Notes under the pieces: generated by a model | Database searches by the model: none | What the model saw: the letters and a program-made list of their open reading frames with translations, nothing else | What the model was told of the DNA's origin: nothing | Program-made: the position numbers and the translations under genes | Shown here: positions 9,001 through 15,597 of the stretch, piece by piece | Layout: each line of letters opens with the position of its first letter | How positions within the stretch are numbered: position 1 is the first letter of the stretch | Source: Saprospiraceae bacterium | Lineage (GTDB): Bacteria; Bacteroidota; Bacteroidia; Chitinophagales; Saprospiraceae | NCBI GenBank assembly: GCA_016787285.1 | Contig: JAEUUV010000325.1 | Span: 1-36,138 of the forward strand | Reading direction: 5' to 3' | DNA: 36,138 nucleotides

Positions 9001-9759
9001 GGTAATGTTCAGGCAACTCGAACCAACCGAACATAAATCCACCGGAGTTACACACAAAGGCCCTTCCTGATTGCTGAACGTCACCGATACCTGATTTCCC
9101 GAAGGGGCAGGCAGGGTCACCGGCGGGTACTGGCCGTTAATTTTGGAATCGGGCGGCCCCGTCCAGCGGTAGGCCGTGGCATCGGGCACGGGCGGAATCA
9201 AGTACTTCAGTGTGCTGAAGGGCGCCACCACAGCCGGGCCTTGTATCGGCCCGGAAGGATTGACTGGCGGCGTTTTAATCGCGGCCGGCGGGGAGGTTTT
9301 CAACTGAAACGCGCACTGGTCGCCATCGTACCCGTCCACCATCAGGAAGTACGTTTTTCCCAAATCCAGCGGAGCGGTCAGGGTTCGGGTTACATTCCCG
9401 TCGCCCGATTTGCCGATAGCGCAGGCGATGGGTGCATCCGAACAATTCTGGTACAGCGCAATTTCGACGCCGTCGCCCGATTGGCAGTTGGAGGGTATGG
9501 CTTCGATGGTGATAGAGAAAAAGCCGGCCACAAACCCGAACCACTGGTTGTTTTCCACCGAACCGCAAAAACCCGGCGCCGGGCCGGCCACATAGCCGTT
9601 GGTTTGGCCGATACGGCCGTCCAGAAAACAGTGCAGGCAGGCATCGGCGCAAGAGCCGGCGCCGGGGGTCTGGTTTGTGAGGCAGGCAACGGGATTTTGG
9701 CACCAAACAAATGCCGTGCACAGACACAGCAGCAGAAACAGGAAGCAAGTTTTTCGCAT
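6091..9759 (-). CDS. 1222-residue multi-domain T9SS-exported protein
   Basis: The signal peptide ends near residue 20 (FVWC|QNP). Residues 22-256 and 257-497 are tandem copies of one unit. Each has a Cys-rich lectin/CUB-like part (CADAC..C, GFC, DQW or NQWFGFVAG, PSNC..GDG..LALY, a DGY.GD.C.F.L strand) and a Pro-rich, PKD-like part (GPPGSTINGRPSPVTL in the second copy). Next come Cys-containing connectors (500-650), then five or so Ig-like repeats of ~80 residues with L.C..P.V.L, W.GP.GF, P.V..PG.Y...ATNP.NGC. One repeat near residue 850 is shortened. A SprB-like repeat (AISISV...ISGLTVGDYTVVVTGSNGC) sits near 1080-1150. The last ~75 residues are a T9SS sorting domain (FPNPTNS, VLDATGRLV, LSPGMYTVLI). 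It is probably a cell-surface adhesin or matrix protein; no enzymatic motif was seen. The gene is monocistronic. Confidence 0.85.
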   Translation of the reverse strand: MRKTCFLFLLLCLCTAFVWCQNPVACLTNQTPGAGSCADACLHCFLDGRIGQTNGYVAGPAPGFCGSVENNQWFGFVAGFFSITIEAIPSNCQSGDGVEIALYQNCSDAPIACAIGKSGDGNVTRTLTAPLDLGKTYFLMVDGYDGDQCAFQLKTSPPAAIKTPPVNPSGPIQGPAVVAPFSTLKYLIPPVPDATAYRWTGPPDSKINGQYPPVTLPAPSGNQVSVTFSNQEGPLCVTPVDLCSVGSSCLNITIGQNELAAPCPAGNYPAADLCADACVFCNFNGYTGTTAGYTAQIPPGFCSTAQNDQWLAFVAGGTSGTFTCTPSNCANGDGIQLALYASCNAAGPIACSGGQQGGGNIPVSVSVNTLVPGATYYLVIDGYVGDICDFQLSVSPPSAAVAIPVGPTGPINGPSAVCPGGTFNYSVEPVSGAGAYTWAGPPGSTINGRPSPVTLNGAGGNVAQITFGEQPGAVCVQPANACFTGTQVCKQVTLAPIPVTNLSPVTICAEDAPYYTPWGHECPTPGSYCTTLTSSQGCDSVVCIQVNIRAPITFIHAPKFLCAGDSVVICGEAFRDVGNHVKICESYLGCDSTVYQTIVGILNPQANILPIQNLLCADLPVVLNSAPSPGTKTWSTLSGQVLDAGNSITVTAPDTYVLTTVATAGVSTCVASDTIRVESGKPEVAVSGGTLTCSQPAVQLDATLSPAGLQLSWIGPDGFTSDLEDPVVTQPGMYVLTATDVATGCTAQASTDVTGDFAVPVISLPSPTLNCATPALALNCPFMPSAAECLWTGPGIATPTPDLVVSQPGIYLLTVTNLNNGCTATSELTVTADFQIPVITAYADTVTCLNPAVTIHCETDIPMSVCDWSGVGPEFIVTATAPNGCTATAAVTVPVDTDAPALDVADDTLRCDQPVVTLFADTNVPNALFVWTGPGGFASSVQNPTVVQPGQYFVEVTNPVNGCTTSATATVYIDQGTPQVLISPPDKLTCAKTAVTLFLTANMPGLTYLWEGPNGFSSTQSGPEVTEPGMYTLLATNPVTGCSSVTVVEVQQDVQSPEVSVQQVIGDQNGQGLGAISISVMHNGLYAVAWYHNGLVVFNTENISGLTVGDYTVVVTGSNGCTDTLVVTVPESVSAPELAEDMQWIIFPNPTNSLLFLRYTGLGHPEAQVQVLDATGRLVLEQAAEPALPEIVVACGHLSPGMYTVLIRTKTGVLRHQVAVQR

Positions 9760-9957
9760 ACAGAAAGTTGGTTTGTGGTGAGAAAGATTACTTCAAGAGC
9801 AGCGGCATCCAATTTGCGCTGCTTTTGATCGGACAATAAATCCTCGTCAAATCTTAACCGCTTGTATCCCTCGTCCGATAACAACACCCAAGTCCACACT
9901 CAAAACTCGAAACTCGAAACGGCGCCTGTGTCCTTTTCCTTTGCCCGATAACAACAA

Positions 9958-9992
9958 ACATGGGCCATTCCTGAAGGAGGAATGGCCCATGT
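9958..9992 (-). terminator. rho-independent terminator, perfect 15-bp stem
   Basis: Arms 9958-9972 and 9978-9992 are perfectly complementary with a 5-nt loop. On the minus strand it is followed by TTGTTGTTAT. It ends the small gene at 10029-10385 and insulates the 1222-residue protein gene. Confidence 0.8.
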
Positions 9993-10028
9993 ACAATTCG
10001 TAAAATATGCGTGCGAAGCGAGCATGCC

Positions 10029-10385
10029 TTACTTGTCATGCGTCACCAGACTCCCCACTCTGAACGGGACTTCCGTGCCTTTACGGTAGTCGCGCACAAA
10101 TCCGAAGGACTGATCTTTAGGGATATTGTCGGAAGCAGCGGAGCCTTTAAAGCCGTCCTTGCAGTCTACCGTGAACTTGAGTTCTTTCAAGCGGCCTTCC
10201 GCATCGAAAGCCATGTGTGTGTAGTCCAGAATGATATCCATCGCAGCCATTTCGGCTTTGATGTTCATCAGAATGTCTTTAGTGTGGTATTGTTGGAAGA
10301 AGGCCTCCACCTTGGGTACGCGTTGCGCGTGCAGCGTGGTGAAACCAAGGCAAATAAAGGCGAGCAGAAAAAGCAGTTTTTGCAT
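10029..10385 (-). CDS. small periplasmic protein resembling the tail domain of BlaR1/M56-type proteins
   Basis: A 118-residue product from the ATG at 10385 (MQKLLFLLAF), with a signal peptide cleaved near LHA|QRVP. The mature ~100 residues contain ILMNIKAEMAAMDIILDYTH, FDAEGRLKELKFTVDCKDGF and FGFVRDYRKG. This is the pattern of the periplasmic tail of some Bacteroidota BlaR1/M56 membrane peptidases (a short helix, then two strands with D..G.I..L.F.V). That resemblance is from memory and weak. Here the domain stands alone, without a peptidase or BlaI gene nearby. A TACTTTTG -7 box lies 46 bp upstream, and a strong terminator follows. Function unknown. Confidence 0.7.
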   Translation of the reverse strand: MQKLLFLLAFICLGFTTLHAQRVPKVEAFFQQYHTKDILMNIKAEMAAMDIILDYTHMAFDAEGRLKELKFTVDCKDGFKGSAASDNIPKDQSFGFVRDYRKGTEVPFRVGSLVTHDK

Positions 10386-10430
10386 AAACAGAATCCGTTG
10401 GATGGTAAAAAATGATGGATGTTTCGAGCA

Positions 10431-10438
10431 CAAAAGTA
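10431..10438 (-). promoter_or_regulatory. candidate -7 box of the small periplasmic protein gene
   Basis: The minus strand reads TACTTTTG (an exact TAnnTTTG), predicting a start near 10424 and a ~40-nt leader. This supports the ATG at 10385 over the longer frame beginning at 10433. Confidence 0.5.
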
Positions 10439-10473
10439 TGGCGCCGGCCTTAAAAGTAAAAAGAAGGTTTTGG

Positions 10474-11889
10474 TTACTTGCGAACTACCTGGCGCACCAG
10501 GTTTCCATTCTCCAGTTCCACTACCAGGAAATACGTTCCGACCGGCAAAAGACTCAGATCAATTACCTCGTCAATTCGCTGCCCACTTACTTTTTTTGCG
10601 TACAACCGGCTTTGCCGGGTATCCAGAAGCGTGAGGATCACTTGCGCTCTTTTTTTCAATTCCAGGCCAACGCGCACCGTGCTGTCCGTAGGATTTGGCG
10701 CCAGCGAAAAGTTGGTCACATTATCGGGCATTTCGGTCGCGACGGACATGGACTTGATTTTGTAAATAGTGCCTTGTGAAAGTGCAGCCACATACAATTC
10801 TCCCTGAATATCTTCGCCGTACGAGCTATACTGGTTGCCGGCAAACTGACCGACCAGCCCCGTGGTAAACGTCCCGTCCGGGTTTTGACGTGTAGCCCAC
10901 CAGCGCCCGCTGACATAGTCGGAAAAGAAGTAGTACCCGTCCAAATCGGGATACTGGCTGCCCCGGTAGATAAATCCGCCTGTGATGGAGCGCCCCAGCG
11001 AGGGATTGGCATAATCAAAGACCGGAGCCGTGTAGGCGGCGGCGGGAAGGCATCCGGTTGTGCTATACGAGGCAAGCCCCTCGTAGCAACGCCAGCCGTA
11101 GTTGCGTCCGCCGACGCCTGCCGGCTCAAAATCCACTTCTTCGCGGGCATTCTGGCCCACGTCGCCGACCCACATGTCGCCTGTCAGCCGGTCGAACGAA
11201 AACCGCCAGGGATTGCGCCAGCCCCAGGACCAGATTTCGGGCCGGAACGCCGTATCTGCCACAAACGGGTTGTCGGGTGGGATGGCGTATGCGAGACCCG
11301 GTGCGGTGGCATTCACATCAATACGAAGAATTTTGCCCAGCAGGGATTTTTTATTTTGACCGTTATCCTGTGGATCGCCGCCGGAGCCGCCGTCGCCAAG
11401 CCCGATGTACAGGTAGCCGTCGGGGCCGAACTTAATGCAGCCACCATTGTGGTTGTTGAACGGCTGGCTCTGCGCGAGCAGAATTTCCTCGCTGTTCGGG
11501 TCGGCCTCGTTTGGGTTTCCGTTCAGCAGCGAAAAGCGCGATACACGGGTGGCGCCATCCGTTTCGCGGGTGTAGTACACATAAAATTTGCCGCTCTGGG
11601 CATGGTCCGGCGGAAAAGCCAGACCGAGCAAACCTTGCTCGTTGCCGTTGGAGCGCACGCGCGGGTCAATATTCAGGAATGGGTTGGTCAGGCGGTTTCC
11701 GGCGCTGTCTATCACCCAGATGTAGCCGCGTTGCTCCACAATGAACAGACGGGAGTCGCTGCAATGTGCGATGTCCACCGGGCGGGTAAAGCCCGTGGCG
11801 TGTGCAATTAGTTCGATTTTAGGCTGTGCCGAAAGTACGGCGGCAAGGAGGAGAAACGGCAGGCAGGCAAGTTGTTTGAGCATGGTCAT
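10474..11889 (-). CDS. PQQ-dependent glucose/sorbosone dehydrogenase-like T9SS protein
   Basis: A 471-residue product from the ATG at 11889 (MTMLKQLAC; an alternative ATG is at 11883), with a signal peptide to LSA|QPK. The body is a six-bladed propeller of the soluble glucose dehydrogenase/Hhip type: GFTRPVDIAH, EQRGYIWVID, EQGLLGLAFPPD, NHNGGCIKFGPDGYLYIGLG, DGGSGGDP, the RNPWRFSFDRLTG and WVGDVGQNAREEVDF motifs, and ITGGFIYRGSQYPDLDGYYFFSDY. The family oxidises sugars or related alcohols using PQQ and calcium. The last ~75 residues are a T9SS sorting domain (LAPNPTDSTVRV, LLPVGTYFLVVEL, a terminal RQVVRK), so the enzyme should be surface-anchored or secreted. The longer frame to 12057 adds residues before the signal peptide and is rejected. 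The substrate is unknown. Confidence 0.88.
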   Translation of the reverse strand: MTMLKQLACLPFLLLAAVLSAQPKIELIAHATGFTRPVDIAHCSDSRLFIVEQRGYIWVIDSAGNRLTNPFLNIDPRVRSNGNEQGLLGLAFPPDHAQSGKFYVYYTRETDGATRVSRFSLLNGNPNEADPNSEEILLAQSQPFNNHNGGCIKFGPDGYLYIGLGDGGSGGDPQDNGQNKKSLLGKILRIDVNATAPGLAYAIPPDNPFVADTAFRPEIWSWGWRNPWRFSFDRLTGDMWVGDVGQNAREEVDFEPAGVGGRNYGWRCYEGLASYSTTGCLPAAAYTAPVFDYANPSLGRSITGGFIYRGSQYPDLDGYYFFSDYVSGRWWATRQNPDGTFTTGLVGQFAGNQYSSYGEDIQGELYVAALSQGTIYKIKSMSVATEMPDNVTNFSLAPNPTDSTVRVGLELKKRAQVILTLLDTRQSRLYAKKVSGQRIDEVIDLSLLPVGTYFLVVELENGNLVRQVVRK

Positions 11890-11923
11890 AGTGATCCGAA
11901 AAAGTGAAGAACGGTTGAAGTTC

Positions 11924-11931
11924 CAAAGTTC
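11924..11931 (-). promoter_or_regulatory. possible -7 box of the sugar dehydrogenase gene
   Basis: The minus strand reads GAACTTTG, 7 of 8 positions of TAnnTTTG, 35 bp upstream of the ATG at 11889. It would give a leader of about 28 nt. Confidence 0.3.
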
Positions 11932-12020
11932 GGGGCTTGTAGGCGAAGTTCTGCCAGGAAATACCCCGGGTGTCCGGAATGGACGAACAGCAGTTCGGTC
12001 GTCAGGGTTTTGCAGGGGCA

Positions 12021-12055
12021 AAAAAAAGCCGCCGATCACGTTGCGTGCCGGCGGC
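12021..12055 (-). terminator. rho-independent terminator
   Basis: Arms 12028-12034 (GCCGCCG) and 12049-12055 pair perfectly around a 14-nt loop. On the minus strand eight T residues follow. It cannot belong to the lipoprotein gene alone, since another terminator precedes it at 12243-12277. Confidence 0.75.
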
Positions 12056-12242
12056 AAAACCCCAAAAAACCAAATGAAAACAATCTTCCTTTTTGTATTG
12101 CCTGCCTCTGCTCATCTGCAAAGACAACGTTTATACGCGTCATGCAGCAAGAGTCACACCAAGGCGATCGTGAATTTTGGCAGGTTATCACCGGTTTGAA
12201 ACCCGTTAACATCTTTACCCGAAAATCAGACTGTACGTGCAC

Positions 12243-12277
12243 AAAAAAAGCCGCAACGGCTTGTAATCCGCGCGGCT
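12243..12277 (-). terminator. rho-independent terminator of the lipoprotein gene
   Basis: On the minus strand a compact hairpin AAGCCG-TTG-CGGCTT (12248-12262) is followed by a T run. A longer alternative pairs 12249-12254 with 12272-12277. It lies about 95 bp past the lipoprotein stop codon. Confidence 0.7.
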
Positions 12278-12369
12278 GTATTTGAATTTTGTTAACCTCG
12301 GCTGTTGATCCCCCAAGTGCCCGATCAGGCATGCCCCCCAATCACTCAAAACTCATAACCCGAACCTGC

Positions 12370-13020
12370 TTACTGAAGCGGCACGCACACATATTCGGAC
12401 TTTCGGGTGAGCATCCGATCGGTCAAATTGTACAAGGCCCGTTGCCCATAGCCGACACGCAGTCCGTCTTTCACCCATTTTTTCTTGTCGGGGCAATCAG
12501 GTATTTTGACCATATCTTTCTCTTCGATCGGCGTATAAAACCAGAGGCTGCCGTTTTCCGACACGAATGGCGCCGGCTCGGGGTAGTATTTCGTCCGGAA
12601 AACCATCGAGATAACGCCCCCCGGCTTTATGCGGTACAAAACCAGTTCACGCAGATCGGGTGCAGTACCGGCATCTATAAAAATGTGATCGTAAGCCATC
12701 CCGGAGAACGCACCGTTGTCGTCCACAGGAAGCATGTAGCGCGCGCTATCGGGCAACACAATCAGATCAATTCGTTCCCCGGAAAAACCCTCCTGATTGC
12801 GCGCCTTGATCAGGTATTTTTGATAAATAAACTCACGTTCCGTAGCGGAGGATGCTTTGAAGCCGGCCACCAGACAGCCTTTGAACCCGACGATGGAATC
12901 GTTTCTTTCTATCGGGTAGGTCACGTTTTTTTCCGAATTGTCGGAAGGCGAATTTTTACAGGAAACCACAAGCAAAGCCAACAACAGGGTTGCAGCGACG
13001 AACGGGGTGTGTTTGATCAT
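12370..13020 (-). CDS. lipoprotein of unknown function
   Basis: A 216-residue product from the ATG at 13020 (MIKHTPFVAA). The signal sequence ends in a lipobox, LLVVSC|KNS, so the protein is lipid-anchored. The mature part contains VGFKGCLVAGF, ERIDLIVLPDSARYMLPVDDNG, AYDHIFIDAGTAPDLRELVLYRI and WFYTPIEEKDM. The sequence reads like a compact globular domain; no family was recognised and no catalytic motif stands out. It lies 80 bp downstream of the VWA gene on the same strand and may be co-transcribed with it. Confidence 0.75.
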   Translation of the reverse strand: MIKHTPFVAATLLLALLVVSCKNSPSDNSEKNVTYPIERNDSIVGFKGCLVAGFKASSATEREFIYQKYLIKARNQEGFSGERIDLIVLPDSARYMLPVDDNGAFSGMAYDHIFIDAGTAPDLRELVLYRIKPGGVISMVFRTKYYPEPAPFVSENGSLWFYTPIEEKDMVKIPDCPDKKKWVKDGLRVGYGQRALYNLTDRMLTRKSEYVCVPLQ

Positions 13021-13100
13021 ATCGTACCGTATTTTTTTGAAAGTATCAGCGGCCTGAATTTGGGGCCGCAAATGTCTGAATTTTCCTGAAAATCGGATGT

Positions 13101-14255
13101 TCACACATCAGCCGAATTCTCCTTAGGGCGGTTGGCGGTGGAAATGCCCGCAGCACCGGCCCAGCGATGCAGGTTCTGACGCGCGAGCGCGGCAGCCATG
13201 AGTTCGGGGAAAAGCGGTGGGGTGCAGGCAAATGCCGGGATACCCAAGGCCGCCAGAGCCACAGCATTTTCGTGATCATAGCCGGGCGCGCCCTCGTCGC
13301 TCAGGGCGAGCAGGGCCACCATGTTTACGCCCGACTGCGTTATCGCGTGCATTTTTTTGAGCATTTCCGCGCGGTTGCCGCCCTCGTACAGGTCGCTGAT
13401 GAGCACCAGGAGCGTATCCTGCGGGGTTTGCACCAGGGTTTGGGCGTAGCCCAGCGCCTTGTTGATATCAGTGCCGCCGCCGAGTTGGGTGGCAAAAAGC
13501 AATTCCACCGGGTCGTGCAGGTGTTCGGACAAGTCCGCCACCGCCGTATCGAACGCCACCAGATTGGTGTGCACGCTGCGCAACGAGGCCAGCACGGCGC
13601 CGAACACAGCGGCATACACCACCGAGGCGGCCATCGAACCGCTCTGATCCACCAGCAGGATGATGTGCCGGAGCGCCTTGCCTTTGCGCCCAAAGCCGGT
13701 AATGCGGTCGGGCACGATGGTTCCCAGGTCGGGTTGGTAGTGTTTCAGGTTTTGCAGGATCGTCCGGTTCCAGTCAATTTCATTAGCGCGGGGACGCCGG
13801 TTGCGCGTGCTGCGGTGAATGGCTTGCCGCACGGCTGCTTGCAGTGAAGTTCCAAGGCGGCGTTCGAGCTCGTCCACCACGCGGCGCACCACCGCCCGGG
13901 CGGTATCGCGGGTTTGGGCAGGCATGGCTTTTTGCAAACCGAGCAAGGTAGCCACGAGGTGTACGTCGGGTTCGACGGCTGCCAGCAGCTCGGGCTCGAG
14001 CAGCAATTGGGCCAGACCAAGGCGCTCCAGCGCGTCGCGTTGCATGAGTTGCACCACCGGCGTAGGGAAGTAGCGCCGGATGTCGCCGAGCCAGCGGTTC
14101 ACATTGGGCGCCGAGCGCCCGAGTCCGCCCTGCCGGTCGGCATCGTACAGGGCTTCCAGCACCCGATCCATGCCGGCTTGTTCGCCTGCGAGGCGTTGTT
14201 CCCCTTCGGGGTCGGCGCTGCGGCCGAGTATCAGGCGCCATCGTTCGGTGGACAT
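13101..14255 (-). CDS. VWA domain protein (CoxE-like)
   Basis: A 384-residue protein from the ATG at 14255 (MSTERWRLILG). Residues 1-180 are helical (RYFPTPVVQLMQRDALERLGL, LEPELLAAVEPDVHLVATLL). The C-terminal half is a von Willebrand A domain with an intact MIDAS: DQSGS at 203-207, the GGGTDINKAL threonine, and the ISDLYEGG aspartate. No signal peptide or membrane span is visible, so it should be cytosolic. Proteins of this kind normally work with a MoxR-type AAA ATPase, often in clusters with SWIM-zinc and DUF5682 genes, for metal insertion or complex remodelling. None of those partners is in the window, so the gene looks orphaned. The upstream in-frame ATG at 14300 lies inside the inverted repeat and is rejected. 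Confidence 0.85.
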   Translation of the reverse strand: MSTERWRLILGRSADPEGEQRLAGEQAGMDRVLEALYDADRQGGLGRSAPNVNRWLGDIRRYFPTPVVQLMQRDALERLGLAQLLLEPELLAAVEPDVHLVATLLGLQKAMPAQTRDTARAVVRRVVDELERRLGTSLQAAVRQAIHRSTRNRRPRANEIDWNRTILQNLKHYQPDLGTIVPDRITGFGRKGKALRHIILLVDQSGSMAASVVYAAVFGAVLASLRSVHTNLVAFDTAVADLSEHLHDPVELLFATQLGGGTDINKALGYAQTLVQTPQDTLLVLISDLYEGGNRAEMLKKMHAITQSGVNMVALLALSDEGAPGYDHENAVALAALGIPAFACTPPLFPELMAAALARQNLHRWAGAAGISTANRPKENSADV

Positions 14256-14274
14256 TGCGGTGTGTTGTTTTTTT

Positions 14275-14400
14275 GTGTCACAGAGGCTCATAGAGTACAT
14301 GGAGGCTCACAGAGTTTTGTCATTCCGCAGGAATCTGTCCGCTCTGAATCGGGAAAAAACGCTGTGAGCCTCCATGTGCTCTGTGAGATTCTGTGACACA
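14275..14400. repeat. long imperfect inverted repeat (about 40-bp arms)
   Basis: The left arm (14275-14314, starting TGTGTCACAGAGGCTCATAG) and the right arm (14362-14400, ending TTCTGTGACACA) are reverse complements with only about four mismatches. The ~48-bp centre contains a small palindrome, ATTCCGCAGGAAT. It sits between the gerW and VWA genes, immediately upstream of the latter, and contains no gene. It resembles the dispersed CACAGAG-type intergenic repeats found in many environmental genomes. Confidence 0.85.
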
Positions 14401-14446
14401 GCAAATTATGCGCAAATCTGAACCAAAAACCGGTTAAGTCGCGTGC

Positions 14447-14800
14447 TCATGCCGGTTGTTTGTCCAGATATTTTTCCAGCAGATCGGGTACCCGCTCGAA
14501 TGCAGCCGCCAACCCTTTGCTGTGTTTGGCCGGAATGAAGGAAATATCAGCCCCTTTGGTGACCAGGAATCCAACCGGTTCGATACCCATACCGGCGCCG
14601 GCGCCGCTGCCTTCGCCGCGGGCCTGCTTTTCGTCACCGCCCTCTCCACCACCATAGCCGAAGCCCATGCCGAGCCGGATCACCGGCACACAGGTAAATT
14701 CACCGAGTTGGAATTCTTTTCCGATCACGGTTTCCGTTTTGGCTTCACCATGTAGGAACTCCGTTACTTTGGCGAGCACATCATCAAAATTTGCTTTCAT
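14447..14800 (-). CDS. GerW/YtfJ family protein
   Basis: A 117-residue protein starting MKANFDDVLAKVTEFL. The family pattern is clear: a helix followed by TVIGKEFQLGEFTCVPVIRLGMGFGYGGGEG, then a Gly-rich linker (GEGSGAGAGMG), and IEPVGFLVTKGADISFIPA. GerW was described in Bacillus as a spore protein, but relatives occur in non-sporulating phyla with unknown roles. It lies 28 bp downstream of a DUF2953-like gene, the same pairing (ytfI-ytfJ) seen in Bacillus, so the two likely act together, one anchored in the membrane. Confidence 0.85.
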   Translation of the reverse strand: MKANFDDVLAKVTEFLHGEAKTETVIGKEFQLGEFTCVPVIRLGMGFGYGGGEGGDEKQARGEGSGAGAGMGIEPVGFLVTKGADISFIPAKHSKGLAAAFERVPDLLEKYLDKQPA

Positions 14801-14828
14801 AATGTTGAAATTTTATTTGTGACCTAAT

Positions 14829-15356
14829 TCAATGTTTAAAAATCAATGTTTTACCTGCGGCCCAAAGGATACATCCGAGCCGGTTTTCCACGACAAGATG
14901 TACTTCCCGTTTACCGACAAAATTGACCCCGATCGTACCGTTGATGTGCATACCCAGAATACACGCCACGGGATAAGCCCATGCGTTCCAGATGAAATCA
15001 CCGCTGTCCCAGGTGATATGACATTTCCGCACACGGAATGTCCGGATGAGGCGGCTTGCCAGTCGAATCAGTATCCTGGTGGAAATTCGCTTGCCGGAGC
15101 GCTGCACGTTCTTTTTCGCCCGCGGGCGGGCGATTTTTGTGCCGGTCGTAGCGTTCAGTTGTATTTGCCGGCCCCAGCCAAAAACCCGGAGATGCAAAAT
15201 ATCCCACGCCTCTGCCGGCGCCCATAACACCCCGAATACACTGCCCCAATCCACGCCGACAATGCCGCGCCGGCTGTCAATTTCCAAGCGAAAAACCGCG
15301 AAAAGCAGCCAGGCTGTCAGCCCAAAAAAAACAAACAAAATGACCCCGAAAACCAT
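14829..15356 (-). CDS. DUF2953-like membrane protein, partner of GerW
   Basis: A 175-residue product from the ATG at 15356 (MVFGVILFVF). An in-frame ATG at 15389 would add 11 residues. The first ~22 residues form one membrane span. The soluble part begins LEIDSRRGIVGVDWGSVFG and is basic in the middle (RPRAKKNVQRSGKR). It ends with a strand-rich section (FRVRKCHITWDSGDF, GTIGVNFVGKREVHLVVENR). Length, topology and position just upstream of gerW support DUF2953 membership, though the sequence match is only moderate. The frame continues upstream past the start of the divergent porU gene, and that extension is rejected. Function unknown. Confidence 0.65.
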   Translation of the reverse strand: MVFGVILFVFFGLTAWLLFAVFRLEIDSRRGIVGVDWGSVFGVLWAPAEAWDILHLRVFGWGRQIQLNATTGTKIARPRAKKNVQRSGKRISTRILIRLASRLIRTFRVRKCHITWDSGDFIWNAWAYPVACILGMHINGTIGVNFVGKREVHLVVENRLGCILWAAGKTLIFKH

Positions 15357-15597
15357 CTTCCGAGTTTGAGGCTGCAAAGTTGCCTGCATCCATTGGCCGG
15401 TGCGTTGACCGGTGTCAGAACGCAGGATGATTGAGCCTCTGCCCACCGGTTTTGCCAACACCTGCCAAAGCACATCATCCGATTTTGCAGCACCATCTTT
15501 TCCATCGGAAATTTGTTCTGCCTTGAAAAATGGCGGCCTCGGGCAACCGCGTCCGGAATGGGCGCGCCATTCGACCTGATACAACAAACACGTTTTG

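Larger units (their letters stand above)
11890..12369. other. 480-bp intergenic region with two minus-strand terminators
   Basis: No supported protein gene. It contains the leader of the sugar dehydrogenase gene, two intrinsic terminators in the same (minus) direction at 12021-12055 and 12243-12277, and about 185 bp between them that could encode a small RNA. It also holds the heptad-type sequence ACTCAAAACT at 12344-12353. Confidence 0.6.
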
